From assembly GCA_017545535.1 (NCBI GenBank), contig JAFWMS010000021.1, forward strand, positions 62,001-126,000: DNA of 64,000 nucleotides, written 5' to 3'. Shown here one piece after another: positions 1 to 8,950 of the stretch. This DNA comes from Clostridia bacterium. GTDB taxonomy: Bacteria; Bacillota; Clostridia; Christensenellales; CAG-138. Position 1 is the first letter of the stretch, and every line of letters begins with the position of its first letter. Below the pieces are notes generated by a model that saw only the letters and a list, made by a program, of their open reading frames with translations, was not told the DNA's origin and did no database searches. The translations under genes and the position numbers were made by a program.

Positions 1-1
1 T

Positions 2-466
2 TTGAAGCTGGTGGAGGACTTGAGACGCACGGTGCCGGATATCGAGCTCACCACCGATGTGATCGTCGGTTTTCCCGGGGAAACCGACAGAGATTTTGAG
101 GATACCCTGTCCCTTATGGACCAGGTGGGCTACGCCGCCGCCTTCACCTTCAAATATTCTCCTCGCAAGGGCACCCGGGCGGCGGAGGCAACGGACCAGA
201 TACCTGAGCAGGTCAAAAAAGAACGGCTGAAGCGGCTCAACGACCTGCAGGCCAGAAAGACCGCCGAAAACAACCAAAAATACCTGGGACACAGGGGAGA
301 GGTTCTGATCGAAGGCTTCGACCGACGGCAGCAAACCATCCTCTTCGGCAAGCTGGACACCTTCAAAATGGTCTATTTCCCCGGCGACGAAAAGCTGCTG
401 GGCACCTATCAAACCGTGACCGTCACGGAATGCGCGCGGAACTCCCTGTTGGGAAGAATGGAGTAA
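2..466 (+). CDS. miaB: tRNA-2-methylthio-N6-dimethylallyladenosine synthase, 3' part
   Basis: This is the C-terminal 154 residues of a radical-SAM methylthiotransferase; the 5' end lies before the window. MiaB adds the 2-methylthio group to i6A37 of tRNAs reading UNN codons. Visible are the end of the radical-SAM barrel (ELTTDVIVGFPGETDRDFEDT, YSPRKGT) and a C-terminal TRAM-like domain (GHRGEVLIEGFD onward). MutS follows after one small gene and miaA, which makes the i6A substrate, lies 5 kb downstream on the same strand. That arrangement favours MiaB over the related MtaB, though the CxxxCxxC cluster motif is outside the window. Confidence 0.9.
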   Translation: MKLVEDLRRTVPDIELTTDVIVGFPGETDRDFEDTLSLMDQVGYAAAFTFKYSPRKGTRAAEATDQIPEQVKKERLKRLNDLQARKTAENNQKYLGHRGEVLIEGFDRRQQTILFGKLDTFKMVYFPGDEKLLGTYQTVTVTECARNSLLGRME

Positions 467-470
467 GAAT

Positions 471-857
471 ATGGAAGATAAGAAAAAAGGGATGCTGGAC
501 GTGCTGGCTGCCGATGAGATCCATCGGTATATGAAGGCCAAGCGGGCCGTCAATGAGGACACGGAGCTGTCGGAGATGGTGAAGGAATACGAGGAGGGCA
601 ACAAGCGCCTGGCGAAGCTCATCGAAACCGAGGGCTTCGATGCGGATGAGGCGGTCCGCCTCAGCAACGATATGGACTATATCGGCTTCCTGCTCAGCCA
701 GAATCCTAAGATCCTGGAGCTGCAGGCCGCCAACAAAGCCATGAACGAGTACTTGGCTGCCGCCAAAGGCACCGTAACCTTCTCCTGCGGCGGAGATTGC
801 AGAAGCTGCGCCGAGGCCTGCGCCGCCAAACCGGAACAGAAAGACGGGGAAGCATGA
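471..857 (+). CDS. YlbF/YmcA-family protein with Cys-rich tail
   Basis: A 128-residue, largely helical protein matching the YlbF/YmcA (RicF/RicA) family in length and pattern (a long helical region with LSNDMDYIGFLLSQNPKI). In Bacillus, members form the Y-complex that assists RNase Y and carries Fe-S clusters. The C-terminus here has four cysteines (CGGDCRSCAEAC), which could bind such a cluster. It starts 4 nt after miaB, and its stop overlaps the mutS start (ATGA), so it is translationally coupled to both. Family assignment is by pattern only; the exact function is inferred. Confidence 0.75.
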   Translation: MEDKKKGMLDVLAADEIHRYMKAKRAVNEDTELSEMVKEYEEGNKRLAKLIETEGFDADEAVRLSNDMDYIGFLLSQNPKILELQAANKAMNEYLAAAKGTVTFSCGGDCRSCAEACAAKPEQKDGEA

Positions 858-3490
858 AGATCGTAGAGGGTATGTCGCCCATGATGCGTCACTACCTGCA
901 GATGAAGGAGCAGTATCCCGACTGCTTCCTGTTCTATCGGCTGGGTGACTTTTATGAAATGTTCTTCGAGGACGCCGTAGAGGGCAGCAAGATCATGGAG
1001 CTGACGCTGACGGGCCGGGATTGCGGTCTGAAGGAGCGGGCGCCCATGTGCGGCGTTCCCTACCACAGCGTTGACACCTACGTGCAGCGGCTCATTAGCC
1101 GGGGATACAAGGTGGCCATCTGCGAGCAGATGGAGGACCCGGCCCTGGCCAAGGGGCTGGTGGATCGGGCCGTGATACGTGTCATCACCCCCGGCACAGT
1201 CATCGAAGAAAAGCTGCTGGACGCGGGGAAAAACAACTATCTTTTGTCCGTCTACGCAGCGAGGAACGGATACGGGTACGCCTACGCGGACGTGTCCACC
1301 GGGGAGTTCAAAGCGGGGGAGATCCGAGGCCAGGCCCAGGAGAACGCCCTGATCGACGAAATCACCCGCATCGCGCCCACGGAATGCGTGGCCAACGGCC
1401 CCCTTTTCGAGCAGGATTACCTGAAAAAGCGGATACAGAGCCTTTGCTATCTGGAAAAGCAGCCGGACAGCGTGTTTCAGCTCAGCCGGGCCACGGAGGT
1501 GCTGAAAAAGCACTTCGATGTGTCCAGCCTGGACGGCTTCGGCTGCGCCGATATGCCGCTGGCCATCTCCGCCGCCGGCGGACTCATGCAATATCTGGAG
1601 GATACCCAGAAGAACGGGCTCGACCATATCCGCCGCCTGGTGGTGGTCAGCCGCTCGGAATATATGCAGCTGGACATCAACACCCGGCGCAACCTGGAGC
1701 TCACGGAGGGGATCCGGACCGGTGTGGGTGGGAAGAACACTCTGCTGTACCTGCTGGACGTCACGAAGACCGCCATGGGCCGTCGAATGCTCCACAGCTG
1801 GATCGATTGCCCTCTGCAATCCCTTCCCGCCATCGAGACGCGGCAGGATGCGGTGGAGGAGCTGTACGAGAACACGGTCTTGCGCACGAAGCTCCGGGAC
1901 CATTTGGACAAGGTCTACGATATCGAGCGCCTTTGCTCCAAGATCGCTTATGGGACGATCAATCCCAGAGATTGCCTGGCGCTGGCTCGCTCCCTGCGGC
2001 AAATCGGTCCCATGCAGGAGGTCCTTTCCGACTGTGTATCCGGGGATATCGTCTGCATCCGGCAAGAGCTGGATCGGATGGAGGACACCGTCGATCTCAT
2101 CGATCGGGCCATCGACGACGATCCTGCCGCCAACCTAAAGGAAGGCTGCGTGATTCGGGCCGGGTACAACGAGGAGGTGGACGAGCTTCGGGACATCTCC
2201 GGCAACGCGAAAAAATGGTTGGACGACGTGCTGACCCGGGAACGGGAGAGCAGCGGCATCAAAAACCTGCGCATCGGCTACAACAAGGTCTTCGGGTATT
2301 TCCTGGAGGTGACCAAATCCTATGTGGACCAGGTGCCCTATTACTATCAGCGCAAGCAGACGTTGACTAACGCCGAGCGATATATCACGCCCGAGCTGAA
2401 AGACATCGAAAACCGTATCCTTACCGCCAACGAGCGCCTCATCAAGCTGGAAGCGGAGCTGTACGATCAGGTCAAAAACACCTTGGTCCCTCAGCTGGGG
2501 CGTCTTGAAAAGAACGCGCAGCTCATTTCCCGCCTGGATGTATACGCCGCCTTTGCCCAGGTGGCGGTGACGAACCGCTACGTTCGCCCCGAGATGGGGG
2601 AGGACGGGGTCATCTCCATCCGCAACGGCCGCCATCCCATCGTGGAACGCTCCCTGCAGGATGGATTCATCCCCAACGACGTGCTGCTGGATCGGAGCGA
2701 GAATCGGCTCCTCATCATCACCGGCCCCAACATGGCCGGCAAGAGCACCTATATGCGTATGGTGGCCCTGATCACGCTTATGGCCCATATGGGCGCATTT
2801 GTCCCGGCAGAAGAGGCCCATATCAGCCTTGTGGACCGGATATTCACCCGTATCGGAGCCAGTGACGATCTTTCTTCAGGACAGAGCACCTTCATGGTGG
2901 AGATGAGCGAGGTAGCGAACATCCTGAACAACGCCACCAGGAACAGCCTTCTCATTCTGGACGAGATTGGTCGGGGGACCAGTACCTATGACGGCCTATC
3001 CATCGCCTGGGCGGTGCTGGAATACATCGCCAGCGAAGATACCTGCGGGGCGAAGGCCCTGTTCGCCACCCATTATCACGAGCTGTCGGAGCTGGAAGGG
3101 CAACTGTCCGGCGTCAAGAACTACCGTATCTCCGTCAAAGAGATAGGGGACAACATCCTGTTTTTGCGGAAGATAGTCCGTGGCAGCGCGGATAAGAGCT
3201 TCGGCGTACAGGTGGCGAGGCTTGCCGGCATCCCGGAGGAAGTGATCTCTCGGGCCGGACAGATACTGGAAGGATTGGAAAGCTCGGACATGGCGGCTAT
3301 GCATAAGAATGGTCGCATAAAAACGGTGGATGAAAGTGATTTATCCGTGGATAAGTCAGAAAAACAGGTGGATAATTCGGTGGATAAGGCTGTTTTGGCC
3401 GATTTGAAGGCGATAGATTTGGAAAACATGACGCCCATGATGGCGCTGCAAAAGCTCTATGCCTATCATAATGCCTGGAAGGAGGATTGA
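854..3490 (+). CDS. mutS: DNA mismatch repair ATPase MutS
   Basis: An 878-residue MutS that recognises mismatches and recruits MutL. The start is the ATG at 854, which overlaps the preceding stop. The mismatch-binding Phe-x-Glu motif is at F33-Y34-E35 (LGDFYEMF). The Walker A motif GPNMAGKST lies near residues 624-632, followed by the Walker B stretch LILDEIGRGTST and the conserved ATHYHEL. Length is normal for bacterial MutS1. The linker before the C-terminal helices holds repeated Val-Asp-Lys/Asn codons that create DnaA-box-like DNA (3341-3387). mutL follows directly in the same operon. Confidence 0.98.
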   Translation: MKIVEGMSPMMRHYLQMKEQYPDCFLFYRLGDFYEMFFEDAVEGSKIMELTLTGRDCGLKERAPMCGVPYHSVDTYVQRLISRGYKVAICEQMEDPALAKGLVDRAVIRVITPGTVIEEKLLDAGKNNYLLSVYAARNGYGYAYADVSTGEFKAGEIRGQAQENALIDEITRIAPTECVANGPLFEQDYLKKRIQSLCYLEKQPDSVFQLSRATEVLKKHFDVSSLDGFGCADMPLAISAAGGLMQYLEDTQKNGLDHIRRLVVVSRSEYMQLDINTRRNLELTEGIRTGVGGKNTLLYLLDVTKTAMGRRMLHSWIDCPLQSLPAIETRQDAVEELYENTVLRTKLRDHLDKVYDIERLCSKIAYGTINPRDCLALARSLRQIGPMQEVLSDCVSGDIVCIRQELDRMEDTVDLIDRAIDDDPAANLKEGCVIRAGYNEEVDELRDISGNAKKWLDDVLTRERESSGIKNLRIGYNKVFGYFLEVTKSYVDQVPYYYQRKQTLTNAERYITPELKDIENRILTANERLIKLEAELYDQVKNTLVPQLGRLEKNAQLISRLDVYAAFAQVAVTNRYVRPEMGEDGVISIRNGRHPIVERSLQDGFIPNDVLLDRSENRLLIITGPNMAGKSTYMRMVALITLMAHMGAFVPAEEAHISLVDRIFTRIGASDDLSSGQSTFMVEMSEVANILNNATRNSLLILDEIGRGTSTYDGLSIAWAVLEYIASEDTCGAKALFATHYHELSELEGQLSGVKNYRISVKEIGDNILFLRKIVRGSADKSFGVQVARLAGIPEEVISRAGQILEGLESSDMAAMHKNGRIKTVDESDLSVDKSEKQVDNSVDKAVLADLKAIDLENMTPMMALQKLYAYHNAWKED

Positions 3491-3492
3491 GG

Positions 3493-5421
3493 ATGCTGAT
3501 CAAGGTATTGCCTCCGGCACTTGCCAATCAGATCGCCGCCGGTGAGGTGGTGGAACGACCCGCTTCCGTAGTGAAGGAGCTGGTGGAGAACGCTCTGGAC
3601 GCCGGTGCCACGGCCATAACCGTGGATATCACCGACGGAGGCTTGAGCTCCATCCGGGTGACAGACAACGGCTCCGGCATAGAGCCCGAGGACTGTCCTA
3701 CGGCCTTTTTGCGCCATGCCACCAGCAAGATCAGCGTGCAGGAGGATCTGGCTGCCATCGGCACTTTGGGGTTCCGGGGTGAGGCGTTGGCATCCATCGG
3801 CGCCGTGTCTCTGGTCACCCTGACCACCCGGGTCCATGGCGGTGAATGGGGCACCAGGATCGTCTTTGACAACGGTAGCCTAGTCTCCAACGAAGCCTGC
3901 TCTTGCGTCTTCGGCACCACCGTGCAGGTGGACAACCTCTTTGCCAAGGTGCCGGCCCGTTTGAAATTCATGCGCTCCGCCCGGGCGGAAGCCGGGTATG
4001 TGGGCGACTTCATGGCGCGGGCCATCCTGGGACGGCCGGACATTGCCTTTCGGTTTTTGAGCAACGGAAAGTGCGTCTATGAGACCTATGGGGATGGTAA
4101 GCTGAAGAACGCCATCTTCTGCGTTTACGGCACCCAGATCACCGATCGGGTGCTGCCGGTCCTGCTGGACAACGGCTATGTGCGCGTTGAAGGGTTCGTA
4201 GGAAACCAGGAGATCTCCCGACCTAACCGGTCTATGGAGACCCTGTTCGTCAACGGTCGGTATATTCGCTCCGTGGGCCTGTTCTCAGCCATCCAGAAGG
4301 CGTACGACACCCGTATGATGGCAGGGCGGTATCCCTTTGCCTTGCTCAACATCACCATCGCCAAGGAGGAGGTGGATGTGAATGTCCATCCCGCCAAGAC
4401 GGAGGTCCGGTTCGTGGATCAGCCCCGGGTGGAGTATGCCGTCACGGCGGCCTGCTCCCAGGCCTTGCGTCAGCCGGTAATTCCTCAGGTCCAACTCCCT
4501 GTTCATGCGGATCGTGTTTCTGAAACGACGGCTCCATCTGAAGCGCTGGAGAAACCGAAAAACAGTTTTCCGCATACCCCATACAGTCAGATGGCGGAGA
4601 AGCCCAAGCCTCCTGCAAAACCGGTCACCAGCTTCACGGAGGCCTACAAGCGGGAAGTGGTCATACCGCCTCGGTCCGTTTTGAAGGAAAGCAGTGCGGG
4701 ATATACCTATAACTCCTTCCCAAAGAAGGCGCCCGTGGAGACCTCTGATTCGTCAACGCCCAAGGTGGAGGTCTTCGCCGTAGCCGGGAATAAGCGGCCC
4801 GTGCCGGATTCGCCGTTGAATAAGCCGGAGCAAAACGCTTTGCCCCTGGACTTTGCCGTTAACATCATCGGCTGTGCCTTCAACACCTATTGGATCGTGC
4901 AGCATGAGGATGATCTGTATCTCATCGATCAGCACGCAGCCCATGAGCGCCGCCTATATGAGGAATTCAACGCCCGAGAGGTCTCGTCGGCCTCCCAGGA
5001 GCTGCTGATCCCCCAACTGCTGACTTTGCAGCCTCGAGAGCTGGAGTTGGTGGAGGAATGGAAGAACGAGCTGGAGGAGCTGGGGTACCGGTTCGAGCGT
5101 ACCGGCGCGTTGAGCTTGAATCTGATCGCCGTACCTGTGCTGAACGGGATCACCTTCGACGGGGAAGCACTGCATCAGGCCATCAATGCCGTCGGGGAGG
5201 CGGGGAAGGGCGCGAAAAAAGCCCTTGTCCGGGAAAAGCTGATCTATGCCTCCTGCAAACATGCCGTAAAGGGCGGCGAAGCCCTGCAAAAGGAGGAGAT
5301 CGTGAGCCTGCTCAAGACCTATGTGGAGCAGGGCATCCCCCTCACTTGTCCTCATGGACGGCCCGTGGTGGCACGGCTCTCCAAGCGGGACATGGAAAAG
5401 CTGTTCAAGCGCATCGTATGA
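3493..5421 (+). CDS. mutL: DNA mismatch repair protein MutL (endonuclease type)
   Basis: A 642-residue MutL. The ATG at 3493 is chosen because GGAGG at 3481-3485 sits 7 nt upstream; the in-frame TTG at 3487 is too close. The N-terminal GHKL ATPase motifs are present (NQIAAGEVVERPASVVKE, ENALDAGA, DNGSGI, GFRGEALASI). The C-terminal endonuclease motif DQHAAHERRLYEE begins at D479 and fits DQHA(x)2E(x)4E. The SCKHAVKGGEAL and CPHGRPVV (C619) metal-site motifs follow, so this is a nicking MutL as in organisms lacking MutH. Its stop overlaps the miaA start by ATGA. Confidence 0.98.
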   Translation: MLIKVLPPALANQIAAGEVVERPASVVKELVENALDAGATAITVDITDGGLSSIRVTDNGSGIEPEDCPTAFLRHATSKISVQEDLAAIGTLGFRGEALASIGAVSLVTLTTRVHGGEWGTRIVFDNGSLVSNEACSCVFGTTVQVDNLFAKVPARLKFMRSARAEAGYVGDFMARAILGRPDIAFRFLSNGKCVYETYGDGKLKNAIFCVYGTQITDRVLPVLLDNGYVRVEGFVGNQEISRPNRSMETLFVNGRYIRSVGLFSAIQKAYDTRMMAGRYPFALLNITIAKEEVDVNVHPAKTEVRFVDQPRVEYAVTAACSQALRQPVIPQVQLPVHADRVSETTAPSEALEKPKNSFPHTPYSQMAEKPKPPAKPVTSFTEAYKREVVIPPRSVLKESSAGYTYNSFPKKAPVETSDSSTPKVEVFAVAGNKRPVPDSPLNKPEQNALPLDFAVNIIGCAFNTYWIVQHEDDLYLIDQHAAHERRLYEEFNAREVSSASQELLIPQLLTLQPRELELVEEWKNELEELGYRFERTGALSLNLIAVPVLNGITFDGEALHQAINAVGEAGKGAKKALVREKLIYASCKHAVKGGEALQKEEIVSLLKTYVEQGIPLTCPHGRPVVARLSKRDMEKLFKRIV

Positions 5422-6362
5422 GATCGCTGCTGCTCATCTGCGGCCCTACGGCCTGCCATAAAAGCGAAACGGCCCTGCGGATAGGGGGACGGTGGGGGGG
5501 AGAGATCCTCTCCATCGACTCCGTCGCCGTGTATCGAGGCATGGACATCGGCTCCGCAAAGCCCGATCGGGCGGAGCGCAAGCGGGTACCCCATCATCTC
5601 ATCGACATAGTGGAGCCGGACGATCGCTCCTTTTCCGTGGCGGCCTTTCAGAAGGCGGCGGACGAGGTGTTGGCGGACCTGGTCCGTCGAAACGTCCAGC
5701 CCATCCTGGTGGGGGGGAGCGGCCTCTATTGCGATGCGGTGCTGGAGGATATGGGGTACGCCCTGCCTTCCGATGCAGCGCTCCGAAAACAGCTGGAAGC
5801 GGAATATGACGCCGATTCGCGGCTTTTTTTCGATCAAATGGCTAAGGATGACGTCCCATCGGGCGAAAAGCTCCATCTAAACGACAAGAAGCGGGTGGTG
5901 CGGGCCCGAGAGGTGTTTTTGCTCAGTGGAAAGCCCTTTTCCTCCTTCAACCAGGCGTATTCGGCGGCCCAAAGGAACAGTCGCTATCCGGCCATCCGCG
6001 TGGGGCTCACCATGCCCCGGGAGAAGCTGTACGCGGCCATCGACGCCCGGGTGGATCGGATGATGGAGCAGGGGCTTCTAAACGAGGTAAAAGGGCTTAG
6101 GGACAAGGGATACGACAGGCGACTGCCCGCCATGCAGGCCATCGGCTATGCGCAGCTGCTCTCCTTTTTAGAAGGGGAGGTCACGTTGGACGCGGCGGTG
6201 GATGCCATCAAGCGTTCTACGCGCCAGTTTGCCAAGCGACAGCTGACCTGGTTCAGGCGAGACGAACGGATACGCTGGTTCGACTGCGCGGACTATGGGG
6301 CGGCCTATGAACAGATTGAGGAGTATGTAAGGGAGACGGTATTTCATGACGGATGTATATGA
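5418..6362 (+). CDS. miaA: tRNA dimethylallyltransferase
   Basis: A 314-residue MiaA that transfers the dimethylallyl group to A37 of tRNA, the step before MiaB. Recognisable family stretches are DSVAVYRGMDIGSAKP, PHHLIDIVEP, LVGGSGLYCDAV, LNDKKRVVRAREVF, MQAIGYAQL and the C-terminal QFAKRQLTWFRRD. The start overlaps the mutL stop. The P-loop is odd: residues 9-16 read GPTACHKS, with His14 where the family normally has the Walker A glycine (GPTAxGKT). The rest of the protein is intact, so it is probably expressed, but nucleotide binding deserves a test. Confidence 0.95.
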   Translation: MRSLLLICGPTACHKSETALRIGGRWGGEILSIDSVAVYRGMDIGSAKPDRAERKRVPHHLIDIVEPDDRSFSVAAFQKAADEVLADLVRRNVQPILVGGSGLYCDAVLEDMGYALPSDAALRKQLEAEYDADSRLFFDQMAKDDVPSGEKLHLNDKKRVVRAREVFLLSGKPFSSFNQAYSAAQRNSRYPAIRVGLTMPREKLYAAIDARVDRMMEQGLLNEVKGLRDKGYDRRLPAMQAIGYAQLLSFLEGEVTLDAAVDAIKRSTRQFAKRQLTWFRRDERIRWFDCADYGAAYEQIEEYVRETVFHDGCI

Positions 6363-7608
6363 GCTGGTCCAAGGGGCGGAGAAGCGGCTGCAGTCGGCTT
6401 TTGAGCGTCAGGAGAAGATAGCGTTTATCAACGAGCGCCGCGTGCTGGACGCCCTGCGGGCGGAGCCGGTCTCTCCCCGGCATTTCGCGCCAACGGAGGG
6501 ATATGGCTATGACGATCTGGGCCGGGACGCCCTGGACAGGGTGTTCGCCCGGGCCCTGCAGGCGGAGGACGCCCTGGTTCGTCCCCAGATCGCCAACGGG
6601 ACCCACGCCATCTTCCTGGCCCTGAGCGGCCTTTTGGAACCGGGGGACGTGGTGTTTTCCGCCTCCGGGAGGCCCTATGATACGCTGGAAACGGCGGTGG
6701 GCCTGAGTGGGCGCGAGCCCAACGCCCTGAGCCGCTTCGGCGTCGACTTTCGCATGGCTGATTTGAGGGAGACGGGGGAGGAGCCCTTCGATCTATGCGC
6801 CATTCTGCAAGGGATCGTGGACCATCCCGAGGTGAAGATGCTCTATGTGCAGCGGTCCCGAGGCTATGCCTGGCGGGAGTCCATCTCGGTGAACAAGATG
6901 GCGCCTCTGTTTCAAAAGGTGAAAGAGGTGCGCCCCGATATCATCATCGCCGTGGACAACTGCTATGGGGAGTTCACGGAGGAGCAGGAGCCCTCCGCCG
7001 TGGGGGCGGACGTGATGATGGGGTCCCTCATCAAAAACTGCGGCGGCGGCATCGCGCCAACCGGCGGCTATATCGCAGGGCGCAAGGATCTGATCGAGCG
7101 GATCAGTTACCGACTCACGGTGCCCGGCTCCGGTCGGGAGGTTGGATCCTACGCGGCATCCTATCGGCCTTTTTTCCAGGGGCTGTTCCTGGCTCCCCAT
7201 ACGGTGCTGCAATGCTTGAAGACGGCCATGCTCTTCGGCGAGGTGTTCGATGCCATGGGCTATGACGTGATGCCCGTGGGTGATCGCCCCCGGGCGGACA
7301 TCGTCCAGTCCATCCGCTTCAAGGAGCCGAAGGAGTTGATCGCCTTCTGCAAGGCGGTGCAGCATGCCTCTCCGGTGGACAGCGACGTCACCCCGGAGCC
7401 CTGGGACATGCCCGGTTATACGGATCCGGTAATCATGGCGGCGGGGACGTTCGTTCAAGGCGCCACCACAGAGTTGAGCGCCGACGGGCCCATCCGCCCA
7501 CCTTATGCCGTGTATATGCAGGGTGGACTCACCTATGAACATGGGAAACTGGCCCTCCTGGAGGTCGCTCAGGCGGTTATGGAGCAGAAGGAGGCAGGGG
7601 AGCGATGA
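6346..7608 (+). CDS. PLP-dependent methionine gamma-lyase family protein (aluminium-resistance/YnbB type)
   Basis: A 420-residue fold-type I PLP enzyme of the group often labelled 'aluminum resistance protein' or methionine gamma-lyase family, usually found next to miaA in Firmicutes. Family features are the N-terminal GYGYDDLGRDALD, QIANGTHAI, the YVQRSRGYAWR stretch, the cofactor aspartate in AVDNCYGEF, and the probable Schiff-base lysine in GSLIKNCGGGIAPTGGYIAG. The start overlaps the end of miaA by 17 nt, implying coupled translation. The real substrate of this subfamily is not settled; lyase activity on a sulfur amino acid is inference. Confidence 0.85.
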   Translation: MTDVYELVQGAEKRLQSAFERQEKIAFINERRVLDALRAEPVSPRHFAPTEGYGYDDLGRDALDRVFARALQAEDALVRPQIANGTHAIFLALSGLLEPGDVVFSASGRPYDTLETAVGLSGREPNALSRFGVDFRMADLRETGEEPFDLCAILQGIVDHPEVKMLYVQRSRGYAWRESISVNKMAPLFQKVKEVRPDIIIAVDNCYGEFTEEQEPSAVGADVMMGSLIKNCGGGIAPTGGYIAGRKDLIERISYRLTVPGSGREVGSYAASYRPFFQGLFLAPHTVLQCLKTAMLFGEVFDAMGYDVMPVGDRPRADIVQSIRFKEPKELIAFCKAVQHASPVDSDVTPEPWDMPGYTDPVIMAAGTFVQGATTELSADGPIRPPYAVYMQGGLTYEHGKLALLEVAQAVMEQKEAGER

Positions 7609-7892
7609 AGAAATGCATCCTGGGCCTGAAGGCCGTTTGTGACGATTGCGGCGCCTGTGAGGACGATCGCTGCGAGCTTGACCCAAACAAGCTGTGCGAC
7701 AATTGCTATAAATGTCTGGAGATCACCGAATCCTATCGGGAGATCCCCATCGGCCGGGTGCTGATGGACGGGAGCGACAGCGGGACGCTGTACGTGTTGG
7801 ACCCCAACGAGCAGATGGAGCCGGAGATGGACCTTACGGAAGATCAGGGGGATTCGACTGGCTCTCCGGACGATCTGGAGTGGGAGGAATAG
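7605..7892 (+). CDS. small Cys-rich protein, unknown function
   Basis: A 95-residue protein coupled by ATGA overlap to the PLP enzyme. Eight cysteines lie in the first 37 residues, at about 4, 12, 15, 18, 23, 31, 34 and 37, with two CxxCxxC patterns (CDDCGAC, CDNCYKC). The C-terminal half is acidic (DLTEDQGDSTGSPDDLEWEE). The cysteine pattern would suit a zinc or Fe-S site, but I do not recognise a named family. The last 59 nt overlap the 3' end of the convergent recombinase gene. Confidence 0.65.
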   Translation: MKKCILGLKAVCDDCGACEDDRCELDPNKLCDNCYKCLEITESYREIPIGRVLMDGSDSGTLYVLDPNEQMEPEMDLTEDQGDSTGSPDDLEWEE

Positions 7893-8937
7893 GATCATCC
7901 CGCAATTTGATATATTTGGTCGCCTGACGCCGCCGTTCCTCCTGGATGGCGGCGTAGTGCTTCCGGGTGGTGTTCACGTCCTTATGACCCAACACGTCGG
8001 CCACTAAATAGATATCGCCGCTCTCCTGATAGAGCATGGTGCCGTAGGTGCTGCGCAGCTTATGGGGCGTGATCTTCTTCAGCGGCGAGGCGATCCTGGC
8101 GTATTTCTTCACCAGATTCTCTACGGCGCGAGCGGTGATCCGCTTTCGCTGCAGGGAGAGGAAGAGGGCGTCTTCGCTGCCGGGCATGGGAGCTATGAGC
8201 TCCCGCTGTTCCAAATAGGTCAAAAGTGCGTTTCTGACCTCTGGCCCGAAGGAGAGCATCTCCTGATTGCCGCCCTTACGGGTCACGACGAAGGCGTCGG
8301 TGGAAAAGTCCACGTCGTCGATATCGATGCCCACCAGCTCGCTGATACGGATGCCGGTGCCCAAAAACAGGGTCAAAATGGCTGTATCACGGATTTTGGT
8401 GGCCTGATGAAAGGCCTTTTGCTTTTCCGTCAGCCCTTTTCCGGCTTCGGCGATGTCCAAAAGATCGGCCACCTCGTTGGCTTCCAGGCGGACGATGGCT
8501 TTTTCGTGGATTTTCGGCGTATCCACCAGGGAAGCGGGGTTGTTTTTGATAAGCTCCTGGCGGTGATAGTACTTAAAAAATGCCCGAATTGCGGACAATT
8601 TTCGCGCTTTTGCCCGCTCGTTGTTCTCCCGTTCCCGCTCGTCTTCGCCTACGTAGAGGGAGACGTGCTCCAAAAACAGCTCGATATCCAGGGCTGTGAT
8701 CCGATCCAGGTCCTCCAGCGTCAGAGAGGCAGGGGCCTTTCCCTGACAGGCTTCCACCTGTTCCGTACAGAACTTGAAAAAGTTTTTTAAATCGATGGCG
8801 TATCCGTACCGCGTCAGGATGCTGGTTTGCAATTCCATGGCGCGAAAATACAGACCGGCAAACTTAGGGAGCTCCGAAAGCACCGATCGAAGCTTCAGCG
8901 TGTAATCTTTTTTCCGTTGGAGGGGGTAGTCGCTCAT
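7834..8937 (-). CDS. XerS-like tyrosine recombinase
   Basis: A 367-residue tyrosine site-specific recombinase. Catalytic residues are visible: Arg in GTGIRISELVGI, Lys in TRKGG, HKLRSTYG (His-x-x-Arg), His in VLGHKD, and the nucleophile Tyr in TTRKHYA. The long N-terminal SAM-like domain resembles streptococcal XerS more than the roughly 300-residue XerC/XerD. The ATG at 8937 is chosen because translation upstream would need a TTG inside the inverted repeat at 8951-8992. SD signal is weak (CAGG). No phage or transposon genes surround it, so a chromosomal dimer-resolution role is plausible but inferred. Its 3' end overlaps the convergent Cys-rich gene. Confidence 0.9.
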   Translation of the reverse strand: MSDYPLQRKKDYTLKLRSVLSELPKFAGLYFRAMELQTSILTRYGYAIDLKNFFKFCTEQVEACQGKAPASLTLEDLDRITALDIELFLEHVSLYVGEDERERENNERAKARKLSAIRAFFKYYHRQELIKNNPASLVDTPKIHEKAIVRLEANEVADLLDIAEAGKGLTEKQKAFHQATKIRDTAILTLFLGTGIRISELVGIDIDDVDFSTDAFVVTRKGGNQEMLSFGPEVRNALLTYLEQRELIAPMPGSEDALFLSLQRKRITARAVENLVKKYARIASPLKKITPHKLRSTYGTMLYQESGDIYLVADVLGHKDVNTTRKHYAAIQEERRRQATKYIKLRDDPIPPTPDRPESQSNPPDLP

Positions 8938-8950
8938 AGCCTGAATTTTA

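Noticed and set aside
677-2065. Long minus-strand open frame across mutS
   Set aside because: Antisense shadow of mutS; no recognisable motifs, and mutS is unmistakable. Similar shadows opposite xdhA (25249-26697), gpmI (32520-33911), the aminotransferase (44613-46046), vanW-yqeB (46140-48227) and acetoacetate-CoA ligase (59475-61328) were dropped for the same reason.
3487-3492. TTG start for mutL two codons upstream
   Set aside because: It lies directly behind the GGAGG ribosome-binding site with too little spacing; the ATG at 3493 fits the conserved N-terminus.
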